This document shows positions 12,310 to 23,979 of a stretch of DNA of 64,000 bases, piece after piece. A program made the translations under genes and the position numbers. The notes beneath the pieces were generated by a model that saw nothing but the letters and a program-made list of their open reading frames with translations, ran no database searches and had not been told where the DNA came from. The first letter of the stretch is position 1, and every line of letters begins with the position of its first letter. This DNA is from Petaurus breviceps papuanus. Lineage: Eukaryota; Chordata; Mammalia; Diprotodontia; Petauridae. The stretch is taken from the NCBI GenBank assembly GCA_028583685.1, contig JAMXIF010000043.1:7170538-7234537 (forward strand), read 5' to 3'.

Positions 12310-12415
12310 AGAATACTGTGATAATAACTGACATTTATATAGTTCTTTAAGGCTTACAAAGCAACTATATACTTCCTATCCCACCCCCCAAATTGGTCCT
12401 CACAACAATCTCATT
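12310..12415 (-). mobile_element. MAR/MIR-type SINE fragment
   Basis: 'actgacatttatatagttct', then 'ggcttacaaagcaactatata' and 'cctcacaacaatctcattat' are the reverse complement of a marsupial CORE-SINE end. Confidence 0.6.
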
Positions 12416-12469
12416 ATACAAGAATCCTATGAATTAGCTCCTATTATCCTAATTTTGTCTTCTGGTCCT

Positions 12470-12705
12470 GATCTGTGATTTCATCAGCATAGAAATTTTC
12501 TGGGTAAAAATTACCTTCATGGATGCAAATCAGCCACTCATCTTTGACTTATATAATCTTAGGGAGTTGCCTGAGAGAACTGAGAGGGTGAATGACACAG
12601 TCACAAAGCTAGTATGTGTCAGAGGAGAAATTTGAACACATATCTTCCTCACTCTAAGACTAGCCCCCCTTCCTCTCCCTCTTCTCATCTCACAGAATGG
12701 GAAAT
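12470..12705. mobile_element. Interspersed repeat 'family Y', copy 1
   Basis: It contains 'tgatttcatcagcatagaaa', 'gatgcaaatcagccactc', then 'gagttgcctgagagaactgagaggg' (written here as a description of 12562-12590), and 'acagctag'-like text. It resembles the copy at 53893-54075. I cannot name the family. It ends like a MIR-derived element. Confidence 0.4.
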
Positions 12706-13139
12706 TGAAGCTTAGAGATGCTATATGACTCAACCGTCATCACAAAGACGACAAGGCCCATATCTAATGCTCTTCCTGCTGTGGCTCAATGTAATAAATG
12801 ACACTATAGTGGGCTGAACAGTATAATGGTAATTTTCTGTTTAGCACTTAGACATCCTTGAAAGGAAGCTGTGATGTAAATTCCAGGGAATCTCATATGA
12901 ATCCTATAAATTTTCAACTGGAATAGATGGCCTATTTAGTTTTTTATGTCTCTGGTCTCTGAGTTGAAGATTCCTTGGGGCATGTACAGAATAGAGAAAT
13001 CTAAGAACAGCAAATTTCACAGTATGGTCTGCCATCTGTATAGGAAGCACACAAAAACTTATGGGACTTCTTTCTCTGGCAGATATTTATTTCTCAAGTT
13101 CTTTAAAACAGGAGATCTGCAAAATTCTCCATGACTTGT

Positions 13140-13485
13140 TAAAATTCAAAGACTGATTCACAATTGTATATTTACTAGAAAGAAAAACTTAACAATATGT
13201 CTAAGTTTTCTGTTAAAAAAATGTACCCAAATATTTCTAAGTTTATCCCACGACTCCTTTACTTCCACAATTTTAATAAATCAAGAAACATTTTTAAGTG
13301 CTAAATGTTAAACGGTTATTCACAGTTAATTTTTAATCAACTAACAACAGTTATGTCTTAATTGAATGCCATTAACAAAGCATAACTTGATGCATTAGCT
13401 CCTTTGTTATGCAAAGAAACTTTTCCCTAAAGCTTTCATATATTGTCTGAGTAACTAACAGCACATCTATATCTATAGACCTGTG
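13140..13485. promoter_or_regulatory. AT-rich repeat-free candidate conserved element
   Basis: This block has no repeat signature and is dense in homeodomain-like and SOX/POU-like cores: 'cagttaatttttaatcaac', 'gccattaacaaagc', 'tgttatgcaaag', 'aacaatatg'. Tissue-specific enhancers often look like this. Function and conservation are inferred only. Confidence 0.3.
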
Positions 13486-13489
13486 ATTA

Positions 13490-14505
13490 TAAAAAAAGCC
13501 TTTTTTGGGAGTGGATGTTTGTGTGTATGTGTATTTAAACAAAAAAGAATATACCATGTTGTTGAAAATGAAAGAAAAGTTCAAATATAGCCCCTTAAAA
13601 GGAATTAGGTAAGCAGCCTCTCATATAGAAGCCAAATTATAATTTTGAAGTTATAATCTGAACTCCTATTGTCTTATTTTGAGATTCTGAATAATTAACA
13701 GTTTGTGCAGATGGGGAGAAAAGACTGAAGGTCAGTTTAGAAGAGCTACTTTTAAGAGCATTGCCAAATCTATTTAGATGGAAGGTATTTCTTCATCATG
13801 GCCTGAGAGGGAAAATTAACACCAAGCCTACAACTCAAATGACTAATAAAATGCTTCTCAGTTGTCTGATGTATTACTGACTAACTTTATGAAATGCAGG
13901 CATTGCCTTGGGATCAGACAATGAATGGGGACATAATCTGAGTCATAGACCATCAAACAATCAAAGAGCAAGGCCTTGAAGAATCATGACACAGGGAAAG
14001 TAAGTTTTGATGGAGTAGAGGAAGAAGGAGGAAAAGGTCTGAAATATAGGGGTAGATCTAAATTAGGTAGCACCTCAGTGAGCCTTTCCTATATTAACCC
14101 CATAATCCTGTGCCATTGTGACCTTCTGCAATTTCTGATCCAGAAATCATCATTCCTAGGTAACTCCCACTGCTCCAGGATTCTTATATGTCACTAGAGA
14201 AAGTTACAAAAATGGAACTATTTTTACCTATTACCAATCTGGCACAAATGGCTGGGCCCTCACTCCAAAAAGCTTTCTACTTTGCCTTTTTCCACTTTCT
14301 GTCTGGTTCCCCATAGTGGGATTATTTCAATTTTTTTTCCTTCTACCTCTCAGTCTCAATGACCCTACCAGTGCCTATATTTATATACAGCTCACATAGC
14401 CTTGTGCTTCACTGAGGTTATTGAGGACATCTGACATGAGTTTCCTTCCTTTAATGTTTCAAAACTTTTCAGCATCATCCCTAATCCTTCCTTCCACTCT
14501 CAGAA
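13490..14505. other. Unassigned DNA
   Basis: No recognisable gene or repeat. The frames here are short and unsupported. Confidence 0.5.
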
Positions 14506-14523
14506 GAAGAATCCCTACTTTTC

Positions 14524-14700
14524 TTTTTTTTTTTTTTTGCTTTTTTTTGGAGGGGGGAAGGCAGGGCAATGGGGGTTAAGTGACTTGCCCAAGGTCACAC
14601 AGCTAGTAAGTGTTAAGTGTCTGAGGCCAAATTTGAACTGAGGTCCTCCCTACTCCAGGGCTGGTGCTCTATTCACTGCATCACCTAGTCACCCCCCCCC
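14524..14700 (-). mobile_element. WSINE1-like SINE with perfect target duplication
   Basis: Poly-T rich start, 'gacttgcccaaggtcacaca', and a terminal 'cacctagtcaccccc'. It is flanked by perfect 16-base direct repeats AGAATCCCTACTTTTC (14508-14523 and 14701-14716), so it is a relatively young insertion. Confidence 0.95.
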
Positions 14701-15599
14701 AGAATCCCTACTTTTCAAAGATTAAGGTTCATCTCTCTCCTGTAACTTTATTCCCAGTTCAAATTCTTCCTTCGGGTCTTTGCGATGGCAGGGTCATAAC
14801 CTCTCTCATGTATTTTTTTAATTTTTCCACATGTGTGGGATAGAAACCACTGCCAGATCTTCAAAATCTGAGTCTGAGTTAGAAAGCAGAAAAGGTCATT
14901 GTTTTTTTCTCATGAGAAAGGGCACAATCCTCATCTGTCAAGGGGCATCAATCAGGGAGTGCAAATTGTAGAAGCTGCAGGCTTCTGTTATCCTAATCCT
15001 AACATGGCTCCCTCCCATGTCTGGTCTCACCATTGGTTGGTGAGGTGCAAAATAGCTAATAGGTGCAAAGCAATCTCAATCCTGACTTACCATAATTATT
15101 CATGAATTATTATCCTGTCAGAGGCCAGTGTTTTCCAATCCCTCCTTATGCACCAAATTTGGAGACAGCCAATGAGGGTTACAGTTGACAATCCTTTATT
15201 ATCATAATTATTCATTTGACCCTTCTACTCAATTAGAAGGAAACATCCTTCAGTCCCTTATGTGTGCATATCTACACACCAAATTGGGGGGGGGCAACCA
15301 ATAAGAAGAAGGCTAGGGTTATTTCCTTTAAGTTTCATTACCTCATTTGGGGCCTGTGGAAACTTAAGCCTTTGCTATCCCTCACACTATCCTTTCCATT
15401 AACCTATAAATGTGCTCAGCATTCAATCTTTCCCTTGACTTTTCTCTCCAGTTTAGCTACCATTTCATCACTCTCCTCCCTTTCAATGCTAACTTTCTTG
15501 AAAAAAGTTACCTATACTCATTGTTTCAACATCCTTATTAGCTACACTTGCTCTAGTCCCTTGTGATCCTGTGACAGTGGTTCTCTCTGAGACCCATAA

Positions 15600-16200
15600 G
15601 GTTCATTTGTGGCAAGTTGCCTCTGCTCTGAACACTTTGAACACTGAGTATGTTTTTACTCTGTTAATGTCTTCATGTTTACACTGCCTATTTCAATCAA
15701 GTGTCTCAGTTCTCTCATACTGGTCACTGCTGTGATGTTTAAGAAGTTTGATAGACATAATTTCTGGGTAATTAATCATTTTATTAATAATCCTAGCATA
15801 TTATTAATAAAAAAGTGTCAGTGACACTCTTGAATGCCAAAGACACTTCATGGAAGCCACTCAATGCTTATACACCTTTGGAAGAGCAATCAACTCTGAT
15901 TGGTTAACAATGAAAGAATGAATATTATAATGAAAGATGGACCTATTCTAGTGGGGAACAGGATGCATCTTTGATCACATCTTTTACTTCCAAATCACCC
16001 TCAGCCTTAGGTAATGTAATCAAAGAATCCATCCCCAGCCAAACCTGAGTAGAACACAAAGAGCTTCCCCTGGCTCGGTTCTAAACCAGATTGAAGAGAA
16101 AGTTAATTCAGTTTCATTATCAGCAACATCCTTCAGATGCTGGCTTGACCTAATAAAGTTTCGGAAGAGGATAAATCCTATATCTCCTCCATATTAACAA
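15600..16200 (-). mobile_element. Possible LTR-like sequence
   Basis: On the minus strand an AATAAA-bearing AT-rich segment (near 15780-15810) precedes a 'taattacccagaaat' stretch, as in an LTR polyadenylation region. There are no clear ends and no second copy in the window. It could equally be an unrelated repeat. Confidence 0.25.
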
Positions 16201-16429
16201 TTAGTTATTTTAAAATTATTTATCTCATTATCTATCATTTCCCTGTTTGTGATGTCAGTGAAGAAAAACCAACCAGATATGCCTAAGTGAATACTTCCTT
16301 CTCAATATAAAATCCATGATATTTGGCTATGTCAGTGAGGTGTCCATTGTTAAAACCATTGCAACCCAAACATTTTACAACTACTAGGAAGAGCGATGCA
16401 AAACGGCAGAGATGGGTGTACTTAGTCAT

Positions 16430-16540
16430 GAATCAACAAAAATCGGTTTCACGTCCACTATGTAGCAGACCCTGTGCTAGACCCTGAAGAAACAGAACTA
16501 TGGAACTGTATTTGACCTCAAAAAGCTTGAATTCTGTCAA
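16430..16540 (+). mobile_element. L2 3' fragment
   Basis: 'cactatgtagcagaccctgtg' and 'aaaaagcttgaattctgtc' follow the L2 tail pattern of 'increasing-size, ctgtgctag, aaggagcttacattct'. Confidence 0.55.
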
Positions 16541-16739
16541 GAAGTCTCTCTCTCTGGATGACTTTTATTCTCTTCCTGCTGTGGTCTGAAAGCTACAGTA
16601 TTGAGCCCGAGGTTTGGCATGTTTCCTCTGTTTCCCTTGCTCACTTACACTCCTGCCCCGGGGTATTTCATTGTATCCTTCTCCTTGTGCCATTTTAAAG
16701 GAAGCTTAATAAAGATTTACTCCTTTTTGAAATGCAACA

Positions 16740-16840
16740 GAAAATCATTCGTGAAAAACTCAGTATATACCATTCATTGTGTTATGTGCTGAGGATACAA
16801 TAGGAGCCCACATCCTAGTTGGGTGGAGCAACACATAATT
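16740..16840 (+). mobile_element. L2 3' fragment
   Basis: 'ttcattgtgttatgtgctgag' followed by 'gatacaataggagcccacat' resembles the L2 tail. Confidence 0.5.
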
Positions 16841-17022
16841 TATTCATTTCTCTTCTCTCAAAGAGTTTTGTGACACCCCTTCCAGGTCTAATCCTTATAT
16901 TAAAGAATTGGGACATTGCCTCTTTCTTATTCTACAGAAACTGGTCTAAACAGTTACCAATGTCTTTCTAAGTAACCAAATCCAATATATATTTTTCAAT
17001 CATTATCCTCTATCACTGCAAC

Positions 17023-17178
17023 ATTTTTTTTTTTTTGAGGAGGAAAGGCAAAGCAATTGGGGTTAAGTGACTCACCCAAGGTCACACAGCTAGTGTGATA
17101 TATCTGAGGCCAGATTTGAAATAAGATCCTCCTGACTCCAGGGCCAGTACTCTATTCACTGTGCCACCTAGCTGCCCC
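17023..17178 (-). mobile_element. WSINE1-like SINE
   Basis: Poly-T start, 'aggtcacacagctagtgtga' and a 'gccacctagctgcccc' end. It is flanked by an imperfect TATCACTGCAA(CA)TTTTT duplication on each side. Confidence 0.9.
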
Positions 17179-17348
17179 TATCACTGCAATTTTTGACACT
17201 GTTGGCTACTTCTTCCTATTGGGTAATTCCTAACAATTACAGGGGTGACTAAGGGGTCCAAATAGTGCAACAAATAAGGCACTGGATTTAGCATAAGAGA
17301 ACCTGAGTTTAAACCCCAGCTCTGCAAACTAAATAAATAAATGGGAAT

Positions 17349-17373
17349 ACACACACACACACACACACACACA
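17349..17373. repeat. (AC)n microsatellite, left of gap
   Basis: 25 bases of AC repeat running into the N run, so its true length is unknown. Confidence 0.95.
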
Positions 17374-17473
17374 NNNNNNNNNNNNNNNNNNNNNNNNNNN
17401 NNNNNNNNNNNNNNNNNNNNNNNNNNNNNNNNNNNNNNNNNNNNNNNNNNNNNNNNNNNNNNNNNNNNNNNNN
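17374..17473. other. Assembly gap (100 N)
   Basis: Exactly 100 N bases, a size often used as a placeholder for a gap of unknown length. It lies between an AC array and AG/ACAG arrays. Any frame crossing it is an artefact. Confidence 0.98.
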
Positions 17474-17487
17474 AGAGAGAGAGAGAA

Positions 17488-17520
<33 letters not shown>

Positions 17521-17521
17521 A
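17474..17521. repeat. (AG)n(ACAG)n microsatellite, right of gap
   Basis: AG repeats followed by about eight ACAG units. The repeat type differs from that on the left of the gap. Confidence 0.95.
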
Positions 17522-18607
17522 AGAGTGCACACTTGGGTAAGTCATGTCACCTCCTTGGGCCTTCATTCCTTTTTCTGCAAGAAGGGTACATTAAACTATC
17601 TAGAAGAGGTCTAAGCCCGAAATCTGTGATAACAAAGTAGGTTTGGAAAAAGTAGGTTCTTCTTCACTGAAAATTTTTAAATGGAGCCTGAGTACTGTAA
17701 TTACTTCTCATGGATGCTATAGGAAAAAGTCTTGTTCAGGATACAGTTGGGCTAGATGACCCATGAGGTACCCTCCCACTTAGAGAGTCTTGATTCTCAT
17801 ATCTCAGCTTCATAGACAGAACATACCTCTCATTCTCCTCCTGCCTCTCTAGTCACTATTCCTTGGTCTCCTTTGCAAGTTCTTCTTATTCTCTATCCCT
17901 TCTTATAAGTATGTCCCCTATTCCCAGCCAGAGGGTCCATGCATAATCTTGTTACCTCTTTTCTCTGTGTTTTTTTATCTTGGTAATCTCTTTTACTCTC
18001 AAAAGTTTGATTGTTACCTGTTTATATATTATCTTAGATCAAGATCTATAGTCTTGACCTCTCTTGAATTCCAGATCCACAACCTTAACACTCTGTAGGA
18101 TATTTTCATTTGGCTATTCTACCTGCAACAAACTCAATATCTTCAAAACTGAAAATTCCTTCTAAATCTATTCTTCCTCAAGAAACTTATTATTTGTGTT
18201 TATGATACCATCATTCACAGTGTCTCCCACATTCAAAATCATGGCATAAAAAAATCAGTTACCAAGTCCTGACTGACCTAACTCTACATGCCTTGCATTT
18301 ATTTCCTCTTCTTTATTACTACTAACTATTACTATTATCATCACACTAATAGAAACCTAGTTTTACTGAAATAGCTCCTGGTAGGTCTTCCCACCTCCAT
18401 TTGCTTCCTCCCATCCATATTTTTTCTCACAGCTGCCAAAATAAGCCTTTTTGTGTCATGTCAATCTTTTGCTCAAAGAACTTCAGTGGATCTCTGTTAT
18501 CTGCAATAAGGAATTCAGCTTCCTTTTCCTAACAACCAAACCCTGAACAAAAGATCATTCTACTTTTCCAGGTCACATTACTCTTATCCAAATACTTTGC
18601 CCTTGTA

Positions 18608-19136
18608 TTGGTAACCACACTGGCATTCCCAGGATGGCTGCTAGCACAGTTTCTCAGATCTACTTTATTGGAAAGATAGCTGTTATACAGGGGTCAACAA
18701 TCTGTTTAAATTACATTCACTAGTTCAGGAGAAAAGTCAGCTCCCTGAACTTCAGAGAAAATACAAGCAGAGAAATAAAGACCAACAGACAGGGCTCTGG
18801 CTGCCTGAATCAACTATACACTTTACATATAACTCTGGATTGAAAGAGCCTTTACATCTGAGCAGCCAGGGAGCTCTGAACATATGGCCACTCAGAATCT
18901 CAACCAGGGAATCACAAGATCCTTCTCAAAAGCAAGCCCCCAAAGCAAAGAGTATTTATACACTTTTTAGAGTCAGAAGGCATCACAAACCTCTTGACTC
19001 AATGCCAAATTAGAAATTAGCAAAATATATGAAAGCCTCCCTACAAGCAAGCCTCCCCTAAGCAATCTTCCCTTAATGGGCTCTAAGTGTGGCCTATTAA
19101 TGGGTGGGGAAGATCTTAAATCTCATTAACATTACA
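18608..19136 (-). mobile_element. ERV LTR, family 'LTR-A', copy 1
   Basis: Read on the minus strand, the element begins 'tgtaatgttaatgagattta' and ends near 'gccatcctgggaatgccag'. It has a TATA-like 'gtataaatactct' and a U5-like end. It matches 48294-50281 and 55750-56451. It looks like a solo LTR fossil with no internal region beside it. It sits in an L2, so it is younger than that. The ERV class is not certain. Confidence 0.7.
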
Positions 19137-19202
19137 GGGCTATATAAAGTGCTTTGCAAATCTTAACACACTATGTAAAGGGCAAGTATTAGTAGTATTT
19201 TA

Positions 19203-19462
19203 GTATTGCCTTTGTATTATGAACAGCTAGATGAATAGAGTGCCAGACCTGAAGTCAGGAAGACTTTTCTTTATGAGTTCAAATCTGACCTCAGAAACTT
19301 ACTGTGTGACCCTGGGCAAGTCACTTCACCCTGTTTGCCTCAGTTTCCTCATCTGTAAAATGAGTTGGAGAAGGAAATGGCAAACCACTCCAATATCTTT
19401 GCCAAGAAAACCTCAAATGGGGTCACAAAGAGTCAGAAGTGACTGAAACAACTGAACAACAT
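19203..19462 (+). mobile_element. Long marsupial SINE (MAR1-like)
   Basis: A tRNA-like head ('gaacagctagatgaatagag') is joined to a MIR-like middle ('ctcatctgtaaaatgagttg'). The long 3' body includes 'ggaaatggcaaaccactcc', 'aaatggggtcacaaagagtc' and an 'actgaacaac' end. The same architecture is at 26166-26420. Confidence 0.85.
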
Positions 19463-19869
19463 TGCCATCCAGGTAAATTGGACTATTTTCTTTTTCCTCA
19501 ATAAACCCTATGCTCTCCCACCTAGGTTCTGATGCTGATACTGTTCCCTGAGCTTATTGTGTTATTTCTTTTCCTTTGCCTGTTGACTTCTTCCCAACTT
19601 TCAAAGCCTAGTTCACATACCACCTTGTCATTAAATCTTTTCCTATCCCTCCCACTCGCCCCTCAGTGGTAATAACCTTCCATCTCTGACTTAAGATAGT
19701 GTATTATTCGTCATACTGCTATCTGTGTTAGTGTCTTATTCTCTGTAATAACTTGTAAGCTCTATAAGGGCAGGGAACATTTCTTATCTAAACTTTATAT
19801 ATCCCCTAGTACTTAGAAAATGATCTGCCACAAAGTATTACCTACTACTTTGAATAATGAATGAATGTG

Positions 19870-20640
19870 GAAAACATGGAGAGAGGAAACAGGCCTTGCG
19901 GAGTGGGGGAAAAATGAATCTTGGTTATGCTCCTTTTGGTAAGGCAGTTTGTCAATATATAATGTAGGATTAACATTTTGGTCTTTCTGACAGGATTACA
20001 CTTTAGGTACCTGATCATGAATGATGTTAGACCAGAAGACACTCTGAATCTCCGAATTTTTTAAAGAACATTTAGAGAGGTTACATCCCACAACAATTGT
20101 TAACTATTTCCCCCATAAACTTAGGAGTAGGGGAATTTGTGAGATTGCTAGGGGGTAGGTTGTGGTGTTGGGAGGAATTTACTTGGGGTGCTTGGACCCT
20201 GTGGAAGGTCATTTGGTAGTTTGATGTTCCCATTAATTATTATAGCTAACCAGGTTGTTCTAGATAAAATCAGTTGTTTGGCTGGCTATTGAAGGGTCCT
20301 AGGTGCTTTTAGTATCTGCTACATTTGGTGCCCTTGGGAAAAATTCCTCAACTCTACCTTCATTATAGCTCTGGGTAGCTATATTTCCAATTATCCTCAG
20401 CTAGCAATTGAACTTGTCCAGGAATCCTACCCCTCCAATTATTCAGATGCTGTTCCTTAGTTCATAGCCAGGTGCGGACATGATTCTTCCATGAAACCTT
20501 CCCTGTTTAATACAAGCCTCACTCATCTTTCTTTGATTTCTGAAATTATGTCACACATTTAGTACTTAACTATATTCTTAAAATTCATACATAGATATAT
20601 ATGTACACATATATGTATATAGGTACATACACATATAAGT
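19870..20640. other. Unassigned DNA
   Basis: No gene seen. The segment at about 20040-20330 has a Gly/Trp-poor, low-CpG texture and could be a decayed LTR element. An AT/GT-rich patch lies at 20585-20640. Confidence 0.35.
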
Positions 20641-20644
20641 ATGT

Positions 20645-20790
20645 CAGAATACTTGAATTCTAGCCCAAGATTTGTCTCTAAATAACTCCGTGACTTTAGG
20701 GAAGACTGTCACTTTGAGCTTTAGTTTCTTCATTGGTGAGATGAGGAGACAGAGGCTCTCTAACATTGCTTTTTAGTGATCAGTTGCTAT
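20645..20790 (+). mobile_element. MIR-type SINE
   Basis: 'cttgaattctagcccaagat', 'gactttagggaagactgtcac', 'tagtttcttcattggtgagat' follow MIR order. Confidence 0.6.
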
Positions 20791-21284
20791 AATGCCAGAA
20801 TGTGGACTTCTAATTTCCAAATGGGATATTCCAAGTGAGTGCTGGAAGGAAGAGTCCTATTAGAGATCTCTCTGTTTTAGTGAATCCTATAGGATTCATT
20901 AGACATCATAAAGCAGTTGGTCAGTAAGGTGACATGTTTGAAATGCTGTTCATGATGCTCTCCTTAAAGCCCCTTAGGCCCCTAGGATTGAATTAATGCA
21001 GCATGAGATTCCCTCATACATCCTCTGGCAAGGTGAACCCATCATGGTCTTAACCTCTATCCCTCACCTCTACCTCTAATGAGAGAAGAAGTGATACCTT
21101 TCTCATTCCCTAAAGTTCTTCCACATGTGTGCTAGATCCCTTCCTTTGTAGATCATCTTAGGGACCCTGATCTCATGATTATGCACTCATTCTCTAAGAC
21201 TGCATTACTTCAGGCCCATGTCTCTCCTTGCTCATAGAACACTTCATATACTGTCACCTGACCTTCACCATGTTAATGAGGCAT

Positions 21285-21475
21285 GTGGAAAAAGGACTGG
21301 ACTTGGCAGCCAGATAATTGAAGTCCTGGTTCTGCCACTAATTTGCTATGTGACCTCCGGGAGGTCAATTCAACTATCTAAACCTCAATTTCTTTATCTG
21401 TAAAATGAAAAGGGAGGGGCTAGGACAGACGAGTTAATTTCTAAGGTCCCTTCCAGCCCTAAAAATATAGATATG
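21285..21475 (+). mobile_element. MIR-type SINE
   Basis: A well-preserved MIR order: 'gaagtcctggttctgccact', 'gctatgtgacctccgggagg', 'ctttatctgtaaaatgaaa', 'ggtcccttccagccctaaa'. Confidence 0.8.
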
Positions 21476-21499
21476 TACTTGGAAACACATTTCAGCTTT

Positions 21500-21795
21500 C
21501 TCAGAACTCATGATTTGGCGTATGATTTTATGAAACTAAGAACCAACTCTTTGTTTCTTCCTATAAAAAATTAATGAAATTATTTCTAATCAGGAGCTTT
21601 TTTCAAGACATTAATTACCAAACTACAGATGAAATCTGGACCTTTCAAACTTGACAGTGCTTCTTTAAATTGCTTTTTCTCCTTCACAGCAAGCTCCCCA
21701 TCTGCAAGTGCCTCAGCCCCACTGCCGACCAATCTTGCCTACAGCCACTTGATTCAGGGAGAGCCTTCTGTAAAACTGATTATACTATTTCCTCA
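21500..21795. other. Repeat-free segment, possible conserved DNA
   Basis: Contains 'aaaaaattaatgaaattatt' and 'acattaattaccaaactac' cores, then a GC-richer pyrimidine part. The short plus frames (74 and 62 codons) overlap each other and show no recognisable domain. Confidence 0.3.
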
Positions 21796-22139
21796 CCATC
21801 CAACAGAGGTGGGGGTAGGGGTGGGAACAAAAACAAAAAACAATGTAGTGTGATATGATAAAGCATTGATTGAATAAGGAGAATATGAAAGTGTCTGTCA
21901 TGGGTAGGAGAAGGAGAATTAAAAATCATCACTTTCTTGTGTCCTTGGGGGACACTAAGCATGAGAATTGTATAAAGGTCTGTCTCTGGGATAAACTCAA
22001 TGGCTTTTCCTTTGAAATAACTATTATTCAGAATTTCCCTCCCCCCCCCCTTTTTTTTAGTTTCTAGCAAAAACTAGCATCCTCCGAGAAAGGGTGAGGA
22101 AATTGAGAAAATAGAAGAGTATGTATTTGCTACTCATGC

Positions 22140-22215
22140 ATTCTTAACACTTTTATTGAGCACCTACTATGGGTTTATCAGCTCTATACTAAGTCCTATC
22201 AGGGACAGAGAAGAA
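22140..22215 (+). mobile_element. L2 3' fragment
   Basis: 'acttttattgagcacctact' and 'ctatactaagtcctatcagg' match the L2 tail pattern. Confidence 0.55.
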
Positions 22216-22519
22216 TCTTAGACACCATTCCTAACCCTAAGATCCTGTGATATTATGGGTGTAAAGGATGGGTGTGAATGATGAGGCCAAAGTCAAAAAG
22301 GGTTAAATCATTATTCAAAACAGAATAAAAATAAAAGGCAAAAATATAATACACTACAAATTGGTAAAAACTACATGGTAAGAGTAGCTAGAGAAGATAA
22401 GTGTTATTTGTTCAGAAGAGCGAGAAATAATGAGTGGACTTCATGGAGGAAGATTAGGTAAATACAGCACATTGTCAAAACATGTTTTCCTCATTTTACT
22501 CAGCATGGTGCTGGGCATG

Positions 22520-22705
22520 TAGATTTTGAGCTGTAAGGGACATTAGGAGATTGAATTGAACCCCCACATTTTACAATTGAGGAAACTCAGGCATAAAATT
22601 GCCCAAGTTGTATGGCTAGTCCAAAGTTGCACAAGGATCTGGGCTGGGGATTGAATGCAGGGTCTTTCTCTGGATCCAGTGACTTTTCCTCTACACACAC
22701 TGTCT
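22520..22705 (-). mobile_element. MIR-type SINE
   Basis: 'acattttacaattgaggaaac', then 'gtatggctagtccaaagttg' and a 'ccagtgacttttcctctaca' end give the reverse-complement MIR pattern. Confidence 0.65.
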
Positions 22706-22719
22706 CTTACTGAAATGTC

Positions 22720-23975
22720 TTAATAGCGATTCATGAGCTAATTGATTATAATGGATCTCAAATTTTCCATAAACAATGTTTAAAGGTAAAAGTGGGTTGA
22801 AAGCTTAGAGATAATGAAGAAATGACTGCCTAGTTAGGGAAAGAAGCTGGGAAGCATGGGGATGGTATCAGGAGACAGAAGGCATGAAATAATTTGGGCT
22901 CTTTTCTGCTCTTTATTCTACTTCTTGGGAGAACAAGGGTAATGATTTGTATTCACTCCATGCAGTTATTTCTGTATATTTCTGCTTATGCACAGAGGTG
23001 ATACTGTAATGAAAAGGGGGGATATGGCTACATTTTTGTTGCCTTGTGAGCCAATATTATGAATGGATAGAGATAGTATTAAGAAGGTTCAAGAAGGAGC
23101 AAAAATGATATTTGTTGCTATTAGTTTTTAGATAGGTTGTTATTTTAGAGCCATTTGGTACAGTTTTTATTCATGAAGAGTGATTAAGATCCAGGTAAAA
23201 CTAAGTCATGTGGGAAATGGCTGCATTTCATAATGTGGATATTTTTATGTGTCCTGGTATACAGATCTATGAGTAGGCAATGAGATAGGTTGTGGGGTTC
23301 CTATTTTCTTCCCCGTTAGCATATGTATTCTGTACTTATCCTTGGAAACTCTCCTGTGACTGGGGCAATATTGAGGCCCTCTACCATTTGAGTTGCCCCT
23401 CTCTGGATGCTTCACAGATGTTCTATCAGTGATCTAAGTGGGAAGACAAATATACAGGAAAAAATTATTTGGACCTTATTCTTAATAATAGCAGTGTACA
23501 CATACACACTGATATATATATATATATGTATGTATGTATATACCAATGTAATAAAGGACTAAATGGTGTAATATTAATGACAATTACAAAAAAATAAGCA
23601 GTAGATAATGTACTAATGCAGACAGAAAGAAGAAAAGCAGGAGAAAGAATGTAGACTGTCATTGTCAGGGAAAACTTCATGGAGAAGATTAGTTTTGAGT
23701 CAGTTCTTAAAGAATTTGTGGATAGAATGAGAAAAAAAAAGATTTTTTTCAATATATAAAACCTACTACCTTAGGAAATTCCTGACCAGGTTTGTGCCTA
23801 ACTGGCCTAGTTTTCATTTCTCAAGTTCTGTATTCATTTGGGTACCTTTTTGGTACTTTTCTTCATAGGAAAGATGGGCCAGAAAAGCTTTCATACCATA
23901 ATGAGGGGATTAGGAGAGAGAATTAAAAAAAAAAAACTTGGCTGTAAAAAAAGGTTTTTAATTATGTAACTCAGT
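22720..23975. other. Unassigned DNA
   Basis: I see no gene. The only distinct item is the TA/GTAT patch at 23508-23545. The 95-codon minus frame at 23465-23752 is driven by the AT repeat. Confidence 0.45.
23508..23545. repeat. (TA)n(TATG)n patch
   Basis: Alternating TA repeats passing into TATG-like units. Confidence 0.85.
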
Positions 23976-23979
23976 TATC

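Larger units (their letters stand above)
17268..17770 (+). mobile_element. MIR-type SINE split by microsatellite and gap
   Basis: The 5' half is 'ggcactggatttagcataag' through 'tttaaaccccagctctgcaa'. The 3' half is 'gggtaagtcatgtcacctcc' onwards, ending near 'gggctagatgaccca'. The CA array, the N gap and the AG/ACAG array sit in between. Confidence 0.65.
17820..19865 (+). mobile_element. L2 LINE 3' half, interrupted
   Basis: Pyrimidine-rich L2 text runs 'caaagaacttcagtggatctc', 'tccaggtcacattactctta', and resumes after the insertions with 'ctagttcacataccaccttgt', 'gtaagctctataagggcagg' and a degraded 'aatgaatgaatg' tail. It is interrupted by an LTR (18608-19136) and a long SINE (19203-19462). 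Confidence 0.65.

Noticed and set aside
17309-17640. Open frames crossing the N gap, rich in Cys/Val or Thr/His
   Set aside because: They consist of microsatellite and N placeholder translated in several frames, so they are artefacts.
20310-20345. 'tttggtgcccttgggaa' as a retroviral primer-binding site
   Set aside because: It resembles one loosely, but no LTR end could be defined before it and no internal region after it.
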